Shown here piece after piece: positions 16,114-25,226 of a stretch of 64,000 bases of DNA. This DNA comes from Nostoc sp. PCC 7524. GTDB taxonomy: Bacteria > Cyanobacteriota > Cyanobacteriia > Cyanobacteriales > Nostocaceae. Location of the stretch: contig NC_019684.1 of assembly GCF_000316645.1 (NCBI RefSeq), forward strand, positions 1,798,001-1,862,000, given 5' to 3'. Numbering within the stretch: position 1 is the first letter of the stretch; each line of letters starts with the position of its first letter. Under the pieces are notes generated by a model, which was given only the letters and a program-made list of their open reading frames with translations, searched no databases and was not told where the DNA came from. Both the position numbers and the translations under genes were made by a program.

Positions 16114-16707
16114 TGCCACAATACCTAGAAGTAATAAAAAAACACGTCATAGCACCAGTAGATAGGCAAAAAACAATGAGATATTGGTGTGGGGACGAAA
16201 GCCGTGTGGGATTGAAGACTGAAGCTGGGAGACTAATTACTAAAAAAGGAGTCAAGCCCATCGGCATTATGCAATGGAAGCGGGATAATTTTTACTTATA
16301 TGGATTAGTGGAACCCTTAACTGGAGAGTATTTTATCTGGGAATTCTCTCATTTGAATACAGCCTGTTTCAATATTTTTTTAGAAAAATTTTCCCAGACT
16401 TATGCTCAAGATATTCATATTCTTCAGTTAGACAATGGGGCTTTTCATTTAAGTCAGCATCTGAAAATACCAGAAAACATAGTTTTGTTATTTCAACCTC
16501 CACATACACCTCAAGTTAATCCAATAGAAAGATTGTGGGAAGAAGTTAAAAGGCATCTAACTTGGGAAAGCTTCTCAAATTTAGATGAATTAAGAGAATT
16601 TATCTGGAAGCGATTGGAACAATTAAACACATCAGTTGTTGCTTCTATCACAGGTTGGGATTTTATTCTTGATGCTTTATTTGTATCAGGCTTTTCGTGA
16701 ATTGGTA

Positions 16708-16737
16708 TCACCTGTTACCTGTCACCTGTCACCTGCT
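16708..16737. repeat. CACCTGT heptamer array, right half
   Basis: Units CACCTGT, TACCTGT, CACCTGT, CACCTGC follow the right end of the IS630 element. With the units at 13225-13244 they form one array that the transposon split at a TA. Confidence 0.8.
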
Positions 16738-16952
16738 ATAACAGTAATTTTACGTAATTGATTGTAAAAACTGATTTAGTTAATTTAGGGATTACGTAAA
16801 TTTCCTCATATCTTTTGCTTCATCAATATGTTACATAATATTGATGAAAAGCTAAATAGTTGTCTAGAACTTTTCACATTGCCTAATTATTTCTAAGTAA
16901 ATTAAAGCCTTACAGGATTTAACAGTTATTTGATAGCGTAAAATTTCCAAAT

Positions 16953-18557
16953 ATGGTCAATTCCAAAACCGAACCAGATGTTTATATTGGAAAATTTTTA
17001 AACAATCGCTATTTAATAATAGATTTGATTGGTAAAGGTGGCATGGGACGAGTTTACTTAGCAGAAGATGCAGCTAAAGGTGGTAAACAAGTTGCATTAA
17101 AAATTCTCATGCTCAGTTTAGCAAATCAACAATTATCCCAACGCTTCGCTAGAGAAATTTTTATTGGCGCTCAATTGGGACGGAAAAGTAAAAATATTGT
17201 GCGCTTGTTGAGTTATGGACTGACAGAAGACAAAACTCCATTTTATGTAATGGAGTATCTTCAAGGTAAAAACTTAAAGCAGATTCTCAAACTTCAACCA
17301 TTAACCATCGAGAGATTTTTAGATATTTCTTATCAAATTTGTTTAGGCTTAGAATGCGCTCACCAAGGTATTAGCCTCAAAGGTGAAATTTATCCTATTT
17401 TACATAGAGATATTAAACCAGAAAATATATTTATTATCGCAGATACTAAACAAAATGAAATTGTTAAAATCCTTGACTTTGGTATCGCCAAATTTTTAAC
17501 AGAACGCAGTGGGATGACACTGACAGATTCTTTCATTGGCAGTTTACCTTACTGTTCTCCAGAACATATGGAAGGACGCAAACTACTTGATATCCGTTCT
17601 GATATCTATAGTTTGGGAGTTTTAATGTTTGAAATGTTAACTGCAAAACATCCATTTCAAACACCAACTAACTCTTTTGGTAGCTGGTATCAAGCCCATC
17701 GCTTTCAAACTCCACCTACATTTACAGAAGTTGATACTCAATTAAAAATTCCCCAGGAATTACAACAGTTAGTGATGAAATGTTTGGCTAAAGAAGTAGG
17801 CGATCGCCCACAAAATATTAACCAAATATTACAAGCATTAGAACAAATTAAAACCAAAATAGAGGCTCCTACTACTAATATTCATCATGATGTTTGGGAA
17901 ACATTACCTACAGTGCAGTTAGTACCAGTAACTTCTATCTCAGAAAAAGAATGTTTACAAAAAACTTGGCCAAAAAATAAACCAGTAGGTTCAATAGGAT
18001 TTCCCCACTTATTACACACTACTCAAGGTGTAATTCCCACTTATTGGGCAATGTTACCGAAACAAGAAATTGCCAAGTTTTTAAATAAAAATCATAGTAC
18101 AGAGTTTATTAATAAAATCACTGTTTACCCGATGATTCTGTGGGTGACAGTGCTATATGATACCCAACTATCCCTAATTCGCTGGTTATCTTCTTTTGTA
18201 GACTTAACAGAAATTAAAGGTCAAAAAATTGCCAGAGTTTTAGCAGATACAGGATACTATCATCTCCTGTTTTTTGCCATAGAAGAACCTGTTAATTGCA
18301 CTCATGTTCTCACCTTAACCCTCACTGCTAAACAACGCCAGCAGCTTGTAGATTGGTTGAATATCAATCAATCTACAGATGTAAATGAAGATATGTCATC
18401 TCAGGAAGCTAAAACGATTCTCAAAGTAGAATATGAAAAAATCAAACTAGAGATTATGAAAAAATTTGCCGATCACAATCAAATAGCGAAACTAGAATTT
18501 AAAAATTGGTTATCTAAATTATTTGAAAATTTTCTCCACTTATTCAAACATAAATAA
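16953..18557 (+). CDS. Ser/Thr protein kinase with unknown C-terminal domain
   Basis: 534 residues. The kinase domain covers residues ~14-280: glycine loop GKGGMGRVYLAED, lysine in VALKIL, catalytic HRDIKPENIF, DFGIAKF, SPEHMEGRK and SDIYSLGVLMFEML. After a short linker, residues ~330-480 form a separate domain beginning WPKNKPVGSIGFPHLLHTTQG and including YPMILWVTVLYDTQ, shared only with the next gene in this window. No membrane span, so this is a cytoplasmic kinase. A leftover AT-rich 240 bp upstream holds the promoter. The next kinase starts 24 bp after its stop, so they are one operon. Confidence 0.88.
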   Translation: MVNSKTEPDVYIGKFLNNRYLIIDLIGKGGMGRVYLAEDAAKGGKQVALKILMLSLANQQLSQRFAREIFIGAQLGRKSKNIVRLLSYGLTEDKTPFYVMEYLQGKNLKQILKLQPLTIERFLDISYQICLGLECAHQGISLKGEIYPILHRDIKPENIFIIADTKQNEIVKILDFGIAKFLTERSGMTLTDSFIGSLPYCSPEHMEGRKLLDIRSDIYSLGVLMFEMLTAKHPFQTPTNSFGSWYQAHRFQTPPTFTEVDTQLKIPQELQQLVMKCLAKEVGDRPQNINQILQALEQIKTKIEAPTTNIHHDVWETLPTVQLVPVTSISEKECLQKTWPKNKPVGSIGFPHLLHTTQGVIPTYWAMLPKQEIAKFLNKNHSTEFINKITVYPMILWVTVLYDTQLSLIRWLSSFVDLTEIKGQKIARVLADTGYYHLLFFAIEEPVNCTHVLTLTLTAKQRQQLVDWLNINQSTDVNEDMSSQEAKTILKVEYEKIKLEIMKKFADHNQIAKLEFKNWLSKLFENFLHLFKHK

Positions 18558-18581
18558 CGGATATATTTGAATGTTTAACAA

Positions 18582-20150
18582 ATGGCGATATTAGAGGTCA
18601 TAAAAGTGAATCAAAGTGCATTTGTATCTCCACAAAGTACAGGATTAATCGCCAATCGTTATCAACTGCAACAATTAATTGGTAGCGGTGGGATGGGGGA
18701 AGTTTTTTTAGCCACAGATGTTTTACTAGGAGGAACACCAGTTGCAATCAAATTTCTCACACAAACTGTATCTGATGCCAAAATTCGCAAAGACTTCGCT
18801 CGTGAAGCACTGATGAGTGCAGCCTTAAGTCAAAAAAGCTTACATATTGTCAGAGCCTATGATTATGGTGTGAGTGAAACAGGTAAACCTTTTTATGTGA
18901 TGGAATATCTCAATGGTAAAAGTTTAAAAGATTTAATTCCCCTGCCATTACCGAAATTTTTAACTTTGGCACGCCAGATATGTTTGGGTTTAAAGTGCGC
19001 TCATGAAGGTATTCAAATTGATGGTAAGATTTACCCCCTAGTACATCGAGATATTAAACCAGCCAATATATTAGTTGTTCCCGATCCCATATTAGGACAG
19101 TTAGTCAAAGTTCTCGATTTTGGCATAGCTAAATTTTTAAATTATGCAGCTACATTGAGTACCAACAAAGGGTTTCATGGTACTTTACCCTACTGCTCTC
19201 CAGAGCAATTAGAAGGAGAAAAATTAGATAGTCGCTCTGATATTTATAGCTTGGGTGTAATGATGTTTGAAATGCTCACCGGAGCTAAACCTTGGCAACC
19301 AGAAACCGATTTATTTGGTGCTTGGTATAGAGCGCATCACTTTGAAGCACCCAGAAATATTACAGATGTTAAGCCCCAATTAAAACTACCGCCACAACTC
19401 AACAACTTAATTATGGCTTGTCTGGCAAAAAAAGCCAGCGATCGCCCTCAAACAATGGCAGAAATTCTCGAAGTTTTAGACAGTATAGAACAGTCGCGAT
19501 GTGCCAATGTACCAACAACATTAACTCCTATAACTACCCCCAAAATTGCCACAGGTTCCCAGTTACTTCTAGCTATAGAAAAAAATTATCAACAATTTAT
19601 CTGGCCACAAGATAAACCCAAACAAGAAATTGTTTTCCCTTATTTAATCAATACTCCCCAAGGAAGTGCGGCTACACTCTGGCTAATGTTACCAGCCACA
19701 GAAATTCGGAAGCGTTTAAATTCTAAGTTACACAACCGATTTATCTTTGTCACATCACCCCATCCCATGCTCCTATGGGTGACACTACTTCATAATCAAG
19801 AACTAGAACCCAAGTGGCTACCATGTTACATAGATATGCAAAATACCCATAATCGGCTGCTGGTAACATCCCTAGCCGACAATGAAAGTTATCCGCTCAT
19901 TTGCTTTACCCTAGAACCACCCCATACTTGCACCCAAGTTCTCAGAAGTGACATTGATCCTAGCCAACGACAAAAGTTGAAGATTTGGGTAGAACAAAGC
20001 CGAAAACTACCACCAACCAATCAACCGCAGTCGAGTAAAAATCTGCTCAAGCAGCAGTATAAGCAAATGCAGTCACAAATCCTCCAGCAGATAGCATCAA
20101 TGTCGCAAATCGTCGCCTCAGCCCGTTTGAACCAAAAGCCAGGAACTTGA
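18582..20150 (+). CDS. Ser/Thr protein kinase, tandem paralogue
   Basis: 522 residues with the same plan as its upstream neighbour: kinase at residues ~22-290 (GSGGMGEVFLATD, VAIKFL, HRDIKPANIL, DFGIAKF, SPEQLEGEK, SDIYSLGVMMFEML) and the same C-terminal domain (WPQDKPKQEIVFPYLINTPQ, HPMLLWVTLLHNQE). The pair clearly arose by duplication, and all key catalytic residues are kept in both. Targets are unknown. The C-terminal domain may be a sensor or docking module. A tRNA-Asp gene follows 78 bp after the stop. Confidence 0.88.
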   Translation: MAILEVIKVNQSAFVSPQSTGLIANRYQLQQLIGSGGMGEVFLATDVLLGGTPVAIKFLTQTVSDAKIRKDFAREALMSAALSQKSLHIVRAYDYGVSETGKPFYVMEYLNGKSLKDLIPLPLPKFLTLARQICLGLKCAHEGIQIDGKIYPLVHRDIKPANILVVPDPILGQLVKVLDFGIAKFLNYAATLSTNKGFHGTLPYCSPEQLEGEKLDSRSDIYSLGVMMFEMLTGAKPWQPETDLFGAWYRAHHFEAPRNITDVKPQLKLPPQLNNLIMACLAKKASDRPQTMAEILEVLDSIEQSRCANVPTTLTPITTPKIATGSQLLLAIEKNYQQFIWPQDKPKQEIVFPYLINTPQGSAATLWLMLPATEIRKRLNSKLHNRFIFVTSPHPMLLWVTLLHNQELEPKWLPCYIDMQNTHNRLLVTSLADNESYPLICFTLEPPHTCTQVLRSDIDPSQRQKLKIWVEQSRKLPPTNQPQSSKNLLKQQYKQMQSQILQQIASMSQIVASARLNQKPGT

Positions 20151-20228
20151 AAAAAAAATTCTAAAAAACTGCTATCTGAGGTTGACAAATCCTGTGGAGT
20201 TAGTCATAATAGGGAAGTTGCCAATTAA

Positions 20229-20302
20229 GGGACTGTAGTTCAATTGGTTAGAGCACCGCCCTGTCACGGCGGAAGTTGCGGGTTCGAGCCCCGTCAGTCC
20301 CG
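20229..20302 (+). tRNA. trnD: tRNA-Asp (GTC)
   Basis: A 74-base cloverleaf. The acceptor GGGACTG pairs with CAGTCCC (20295-20301) and G is the discriminator. The D arm has AGTTCAATTGGTTAGAGCA, the anticodon stem CCGCC/GGCGG encloses CTGTCAC with anticodon GTC, and the T arm is GCGGG-TTCGAGC-CCCGT. CCA is not encoded. Confidence 0.96.
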
Positions 20303-20441
20303 TTCAGAATTATAACTAACAAGTGCTGAGTTGATTCAGTTAAGAGTCTTGATTGTAGAGTTAATGTCCTCACTCACCAAGCATGACTCTATACTCAGCA
20401 CTTGTTATATTTATTCATGCCTTGCGAAAGAGAGAACTACC

Positions 20442-21881
20442 GTGACTGTTAGAGTCAGAATTGCACCCAGCCCAACGGGTAATTTACATATTGGCACAGC
20501 CAGGACGGCTGTTTTTAACTGGTTATTTGCCCGTCACCACGGCGGCACATTTATTCTACGAATTGAGGACACAGACCTAGAGCGATCGCGCCCCGAATAT
20601 ACAGAAAATATTATGACGGGGTTGCGTTGGTTGGGACTTAATTGGGATGAAGGGCCATTTTTCCAATCCCAACGCTTAGATATGTACCAAAAAGCAGTAC
20701 AACAACTGCTAGACCAAGGTTTAGCCTATCGCTGCTACACCACACCCGAAGAATTAGAAGCACTGCGGGAAGCCCAAAAAGCCAAGGGAGAAGCCCCCCG
20801 TTACGACAACCGCCACCGCCACCTCACCCCAGAACAAGAAGCGGAATTTCAAGCCCAAGGACGCAGTTTCGTCATCCGCTTTAAAATTGACGATGACAGA
20901 GAAATCGTCTGGAATGACCTAGTAAGGGGCAGAATGGTGTGGCGCGGCAGTGATTTAGGCGGTGATATGGTCATTGCCCGTGCCTCAGAATCGGGAAGTG
21001 GCCAACCTCTGTACAACTTTGTGGTTGTCATTGATGACATGGATATGCAAATTACTCATGTCATCCGGGGAGAAGACCACATCGCCAACACAGCCAAGCA
21101 GATTCTCCTGTATGAAGCTTTTGCAGCCAAAACCCCAGAATTTGCTCATGCACCCTTGATTTTAAATATGGATGGGCGCAAACTCTCCAAACGGGATGGG
21201 GTGACATCCATCTCCGACTTTCAGCGAATGGGCTTTACAGCCGAAGCTTTGGTTAACTACATGACCTTACTAGGTTGGTCGCCACCAGATTCTACACAAG
21301 AAATATTTACCTTAGCAGCAGCCGCCAAAGAGTTTAGTTTTGAGCGCGTCAATAAAGCTGGGGCAAAATTTGACTGGGCAAAACTGGATTGGTTGAATAG
21401 TCAGTATCTCCACAGTATGCCCATAGATCAGCTAACAGATTTAATCATTCCTTATTGGCAAGAAGCTGGGTATAAATTTGATAGTGGTAGAGAACGTGCT
21501 TGGTTAGAGCAATTGGTAACTTTAATTGCTCCTAGTATGACTCGGTTAACAGATGCTGTGGCCATGAGCCAAATGTTTTTCCACGATACAGTCGAAGCGA
21601 GCGCCGAGGGTAGCCAACAATTGCAGCAAGAAGGCTCTAGTGCTGTTCTCCAAGGAATTATCACCGCCTTAGATAGTCAATCCCAACTCACAGAGACGGT
21701 TGCCCAAGACATCATTAAACAAGTGGTGAAAGGTCAAAACGTTAAGAAAGGCTTAGTCATGCGATCGCTGCGAGCTGCCCTAACTGGAGACGTACACGGC
21801 CCCGACCTCATCCAATCTTGGTTACTCCTGAATCATATTGGTTTAGATAAACCACGCTTAAATCAGGCGATCGCCTCTTAA
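20442..21881 (+). CDS. gltX: Glutamyl-tRNA synthetase
   Basis: 479 residues from GTG 20442 ([19 protein letters not shown]), preceded by GAAAGAGAGAA. The open frame reaches back to 20331, but those residues are not part of the family. Class I signatures are present: HIGT at residues 16-19 and KLSKRDG in the middle, then the all-helical anticodon-binding half. It charges tRNA-Glu for protein synthesis and, in cyanobacteria, also for tetrapyrrole synthesis through glutamyl-tRNA reductase; in this group the enzyme is often non-discriminating and also loads tRNA-Gln. A tRNA-Asp gene lies 140 bp upstream. Confidence 0.96.
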   Translation: MTVRVRIAPSPTGNLHIGTARTAVFNWLFARHHGGTFILRIEDTDLERSRPEYTENIMTGLRWLGLNWDEGPFFQSQRLDMYQKAVQQLLDQGLAYRCYTTPEELEALREAQKAKGEAPRYDNRHRHLTPEQEAEFQAQGRSFVIRFKIDDDREIVWNDLVRGRMVWRGSDLGGDMVIARASESGSGQPLYNFVVVIDDMDMQITHVIRGEDHIANTAKQILLYEAFAAKTPEFAHAPLILNMDGRKLSKRDGVTSISDFQRMGFTAEALVNYMTLLGWSPPDSTQEIFTLAAAAKEFSFERVNKAGAKFDWAKLDWLNSQYLHSMPIDQLTDLIIPYWQEAGYKFDSGRERAWLEQLVTLIAPSMTRLTDAVAMSQMFFHDTVEASAEGSQQLQQEGSSAVLQGIITALDSQSQLTETVAQDIIKQVVKGQNVKKGLVMRSLRAALTGDVHGPDLIQSWLLLNHIGLDKPRLNQAIAS

Positions 21882-21887
21882 TATACA

Positions 21888-21948
21888 AGGGTGCGTCAGT
21901 ATGAGTAATTTCTCGGTACGTTAAGGAAGTCTCTGACTGACGCACCCT
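21888..21948. repeat. Dispersed AGGGTGCGTCAG hairpin, copy 2
   Basis: AGGGTGCGTCAG at 21888-21899 and CTGACGCACCCT at 21937-21948 frame a centre that contains ATGAGTAATTTCTCGGT, matching the other-strand centre of the copy at 3869-3933. It begins six bases after the gltX stop and could act as its terminator. Confidence 0.85.
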
Positions 21949-22170
21949 ACTAGCTACCCAATTGGCAATCAAGCAACTTGCCCAAAAGACAGTTAAAGCT
22001 TTAGCAAATTTTTAGATTTGGGGACACACATCTGTGTGTGTTTCCATATCAGGAAAACCAGCCAAAGTTACAGCAAAATACCGCTCATGTACTCATGAAT
22101 ATTCCTTCATCAAAAATCTAAAATTGCATAGTCAAATTCTCTCATTGGGGGAACTTATTCAGTAAAATTC

Positions 22171-22701
22171 ATGTCAACCCCAATACTGAGAAAGTATATA
22201 AATACAATGTCGAAAACAACGCTAAATAGAGGAATTAGATTATCTTTAATGATAGTTACGCTTGGTGTTATATCGGCACTTCCGCATGGAAGTAACGCTC
22301 AAGAAACGCCACCGATATTTGGAGATATCACTATCAGCCGCAAATTTTCTCCAGACCCCCTGAGAGTTAGGGGTATGAGTGGAGGCTCAGTAGCAGGAAA
22401 GCAAATTGCCGGCAGAATCGAAACACCCACTGGCCCCTGTAACGGATTCGTGGATGAAACACCAGACCACACCATCAAACTTACCAGTAAATTTGACTAC
22501 CTGAAATTGCAAGTACAAGCTCCACAAGACACCACCATCATAGTCAAAGGCCCTGGCGGTACTTGGTGTAACGACGATTTAGATGGCAAAAATCCCGGCA
22601 TAGTTGGCGAATGGCTACCAGGAGATTACCAAGTTTGGGTAGGTTCCTACCAAAAAGGTAAATATTTTCCTTATACGCTGCAAGTGACAGAAGTTAAGTA
22701 G
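22171..22701 (+). CDS. Secreted protein of unknown function
   Basis: 176 residues if read from ATG 22171; ATG 22207 (MSKTTLNRGIRLSLMI) is an equally good start. The N-terminal hydrophobic helix and AQETPP form a signal peptide with a cleavage site after about residue 44. The mature part is strand-rich with four cysteines in or near PCNGFVDE and GGTWCNDDLDG, and ends WVGSYQKGKYFPYTLQV. This looks like a small periplasmic or secreted beta-sandwich similar to pre-peptidase-like domains. I cannot name the family with confidence. Confidence 0.7.
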   Translation: MSTPILRKYINTMSKTTLNRGIRLSLMIVTLGVISALPHGSNAQETPPIFGDITISRKFSPDPLRVRGMSGGSVAGKQIAGRIETPTGPCNGFVDETPDHTIKLTSKFDYLKLQVQAPQDTTIIVKGPGGTWCNDDLDGKNPGIVGEWLPGDYQVWVGSYQKGKYFPYTLQVTEVK

Positions 22702-22708
22702 GCAATAA

Positions 22709-22741
22709 TTATTAGGCAATAGGCAATAGGCAATAGGCAAT
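22709..22741. repeat. TAGGCAA tandem array
   Basis: AGGCAATAGGCAATAGGCAATAGG-type heptamers, the reverse complement of the TTGCCTA arrays elsewhere in the window, followed by CCCCTGCTCCCCTGCTCC units up to about 22775. The gap before ftsH holds no gene. Confidence 0.8.
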
Positions 22742-22988
22742 AGTTTTTCTCCCCTGCTCCCCTGCTCCTCTGCTCCTTCCCAGCCCCTGCCTTCTCCCAC
22801 AATCACCATGTTGTATTAGAATTAAGTTAAATTTAATTAAGATTCTTATCAGCATCTGAGATTTATGGCGATGCGTGATCAGATATCAAATTAAACAAAA
22901 TGGATTAATAAACATCCGTTGTACAACTATCTAGTGACGACCGTTGCTAGAAATAACTAATCGTAGTGGCATCTAGAGGCAAATTAAA

Positions 22989-24875
22989 ATGAAATTCTCT
23001 TGGAGAGTCCTCGTACTCTGGACATTGCCAGCTTTGGTAATTGGCTTTTTCTTCTGGCAAGGAACATTTGCAGGGAATCCTGCCGACATGACTAGGAATG
23101 CAGCTAACACCCGCATGACCTATGGTCGCTTTCTGGAATACTTAGATGCTGGTCGCGTTAATAATGTAGATCTCTATGAAGGCGGTAGAACAGCAATTGT
23201 CGAAGCCGTTGACCAAGATATCGAAAATCGCATCCAACGTTGGCGGGTAGATTTGCCAGTTAACGCTCCTGAGTTAATTAGCAAGCTTAAAGAAAAACAC
23301 GTTAGTTTTGATGCCCATCCAGTCCGGAATGATGGCGCTATCTGGGGATTGTTAGGTAATCTGATCTTTCCAATTTTATTGATTACTGGATTGTTCTTTT
23401 TGTTCCGTCGTTCTAACAACATCCCTGGCGGCCCTGGGCAAGCCATGAACTTTGGTAAATCCAAAGCGCGGTTTCAGATGGAAGCCAAAACTGGGGTGAA
23501 GTTTGACGATGTAGCAGGTATTGAAGAAGCTAAAGAAGAATTACAAGAAGTCGTCACCTTCTTAAAGCAGCCAGAAAGATTTACAGCTGTAGGCGCACGT
23601 ATTCCTAAAGGTGTGCTGTTGGTTGGCCCTCCGGGAACTGGTAAAACCTTACTAGCAAAAGCGATCGCTGGGGAAGCTGGTGTGCCATTCTTCAGTATTT
23701 CCGGTTCTGAGTTTGTGGAAATGTTCGTAGGTGTGGGTGCTTCCCGTGTCCGCGACTTGTTCAAAAAAGCTAAAGACAATGCTCCCTGTATCATCTTCAT
23801 CGATGAAATTGACGCGGTAGGTAGACAACGGGGTGCAGGTATCGGTGGTGGTAACGACGAGAGAGAACAAACCCTCAACCAGTTACTTACTGAGATGGAT
23901 GGTTTTGAAGGTAACACCGGCATCATTATTATTGCCGCTACCAACCGTCCCGACGTATTAGACGCAGCATTGTTACGTCCCGGTCGCTTTGATAGACAAG
24001 TCACAGTTGATGCACCAGACATCAAAGGACGCTTGGAAATTCTGCAAGTTCATGCTCGCAATAAGAAACTTGACCCCAGTGTATCCTTAGAAGCGATCGC
24101 TCGTCGCACACCAGGATTCACCGGTGCAGATTTAGCTAACCTACTCAACGAAGCCGCCATTCTCACCGCGAGAAGACGCAAAGAAGCCATCACCCTCGGC
24201 GAAATTGATGACGCAGTAGACCGGGTGGTAGCTGGGATGGAAGGTACACCTCTTGTAGACAGCAAGAGCAAACGCTTGATTGCTTACCATGAAGTTGGAC
24301 ACGCCTTGGTAGGGACTTTATTAAAAGACCATGATCCAGTACAGAAAGTCACCCTCATCCCACGGGGACAAGCCCAAGGTTTGACTTGGTTTACCCCCAA
24401 CGAAGAACAAGGTTTAATCTCCCGTTCCCAACTCAAAGCCAGAATCACAGGTGCTTTGGGTGGACGTGCAGCCGAAGATGTAATTTTCGGTGCGGCGGAA
24501 GTTACCACCGGTGCAGGCGGTGACTTACAGCAAGTAACCGGCATGGCACGCCAAATGGTGACACGGTTCGGGATGTCTGATTTAGGCCCTCTGTCCTTGG
24601 AAAGCCAACAAGGGGAAGTATTCTTAGGTCGTGACTGGATGAGCAGATCAGACTATTCCGAATCAATTGCGGCTCGCATTGATTCTCAAGTGCGGACAAT
24701 TGTAGAAGAATGCTACGACACCGCGAAAAAGATTATGCGGGAACATCGCACCGTTACAGATCGCTTAGTGGATCTGCTAATTGAGAAAGAAACCATTGAC
24801 GGTGATGAATTCCGCCAAATTGTAGCTGAGTACACCGAAGTACCGGAAAAAGCTCAGTATGTACCACAGTTATAA
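22989..24875 (+). CDS. ftsH: ATP-dependent zinc protease FtsH (FtsH2 type)
   Basis: 628 residues, the usual length. Residues ~5-25 and ~115-140 are membrane spans around a lumenal/periplasmic domain. The AAA+ module has Walker A GPPGTGKT near residue 212, Walker [12 protein letters not shown] and an SRH arginine in [10 protein letters not shown]. The protease zinc site HEVGH is near 433. The N-terminus and the [20 protein letters not shown] linker match the Synechocystis slr0228 (FtsH2) type, which with FtsH3 degrades damaged photosystem II D1 protein in thylakoids. GAGG lies about 10 bases before the ATG, and a strong terminator follows the stop. Confidence 0.96.
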   Translation: MKFSWRVLVLWTLPALVIGFFFWQGTFAGNPADMTRNAANTRMTYGRFLEYLDAGRVNNVDLYEGGRTAIVEAVDQDIENRIQRWRVDLPVNAPELISKLKEKHVSFDAHPVRNDGAIWGLLGNLIFPILLITGLFFLFRRSNNIPGGPGQAMNFGKSKARFQMEAKTGVKFDDVAGIEEAKEELQEVVTFLKQPERFTAVGARIPKGVLLVGPPGTGKTLLAKAIAGEAGVPFFSISGSEFVEMFVGVGASRVRDLFKKAKDNAPCIIFIDEIDAVGRQRGAGIGGGNDEREQTLNQLLTEMDGFEGNTGIIIIAATNRPDVLDAALLRPGRFDRQVTVDAPDIKGRLEILQVHARNKKLDPSVSLEAIARRTPGFTGADLANLLNEAAILTARRRKEAITLGEIDDAVDRVVAGMEGTPLVDSKSKRLIAYHEVGHALVGTLLKDHDPVQKVTLIPRGQAQGLTWFTPNEEQGLISRSQLKARITGALGGRAAEDVIFGAAEVTTGAGGDLQQVTGMARQMVTRFGMSDLGPLSLESQQGEVFLGRDWMSRSDYSESIAARIDSQVRTIVEECYDTAKKIMREHRTVTDRLVDLLIEKETIDGDEFRQIVAEYTEVPEKAQYVPQL

Positions 24876-24899
24876 TTAGCTGAAAAAGTTAGACGATAG

Positions 24900-24925
24900 A
24901 AGGCAGGAGGTTTCCTGCCTTTTTT
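24900..24925 (+). terminator. Rho-independent terminator of ftsH
   Basis: AAGGCAGGA (24900-24908) pairs with TCCTGCCTT (24913-24921) around GGTT, followed by a run of T to 24925. It lies 25 bp after the ftsH stop. Confidence 0.9.
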
Positions 24926-25208
24926 AATGCTTAAGTGACTGATTACACAAGCGAATTTTTGTACCGTTCATCTCAATGATTCCTTCTTGAGACAGTTTAT
25001 AAAAGGCGCGAGAGAGCGTTTCGGGAATTGTGCCTAAGAGTGCAGCTAGTTGTCCTTTGGGTAAATCGAGTTCAACTACATCAGCATTACCATTGCGATC
25101 GCAGTTCTGTTGACACTGCTGCACCTTGGTATTCAAAATATTCGCATTGAGATGTATCTTATACCACTTTGAAAAAAGAATGCGACAAGGGGTATCTGTC
25201 GCAAACAT
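24924..25208 (-). pseudogene. Crp/Fnr regulator fragment lacking sensor domain
   Basis: 94 residues from ATG 25208, with an in-frame stop two codons upstream. The second half is an intact Crp-type helix-turn-helix: ELDLPKGQLAALLGTIPETL then SRAFYKLSQEGIIEMNG. The cyclic-nucleotide-binding half (normally ~150 residues) is missing, and the first 45 residues do not look like it. It is either a truncated relic or a stand-alone DNA-binding protein. Its 3' end abuts the ftsH terminator and its 5' end is 18 bp from the next gene, so there is no room for the lost domain. I favour a relic. Confidence 0.7.
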
Positions 25209-25226
25209 TTTTTAAATCGGTATTAG

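Larger units (their letters stand above)
13303..16700 (+). pseudogene. IS630-type transposase, split by ISL3 element
   Basis: The first part is read from ATG 13303 to the insertion at 13401 (..KTASSFERIQ); the rest resumes at 15727 (ALYLLKIGQV..). Removing 13402-15718 and one copy of the 8-bp duplication restores an unbroken frame across the join. An N-terminal HTH (RVTVQRWLKNYQE..GLLTTLKSPGRP) is followed by the DDE part: RYWCGDESRVG, LQLDNGAFH and PPHTPQVNPIERLWEE. The two halves lie in different frames, linked by a -1 shift at an A8 run (16105-16112). That shift may be normal for this family; the inserted element is what breaks the gene. Confidence 0.88.
13247..16705 (+). mobile_element. 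IS630-type insertion sequence, interrupted
   Basis: The ends are CCAATTCACGAAAAG (13247-13261) and its exact complement (16691-16705), with matching sequence continuing inward (..TGATACA). Both ends are flanked by TA, the target duplicated by IS630/Tc1-mariner transposases. The target was a CACCTGT tandem array. Without the 2.3 kb inner element the IS would be about 1.1 kb, a normal size. Because its transposase gene is split, it can only move if served by an intact copy elsewhere. Confidence 0.9.
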
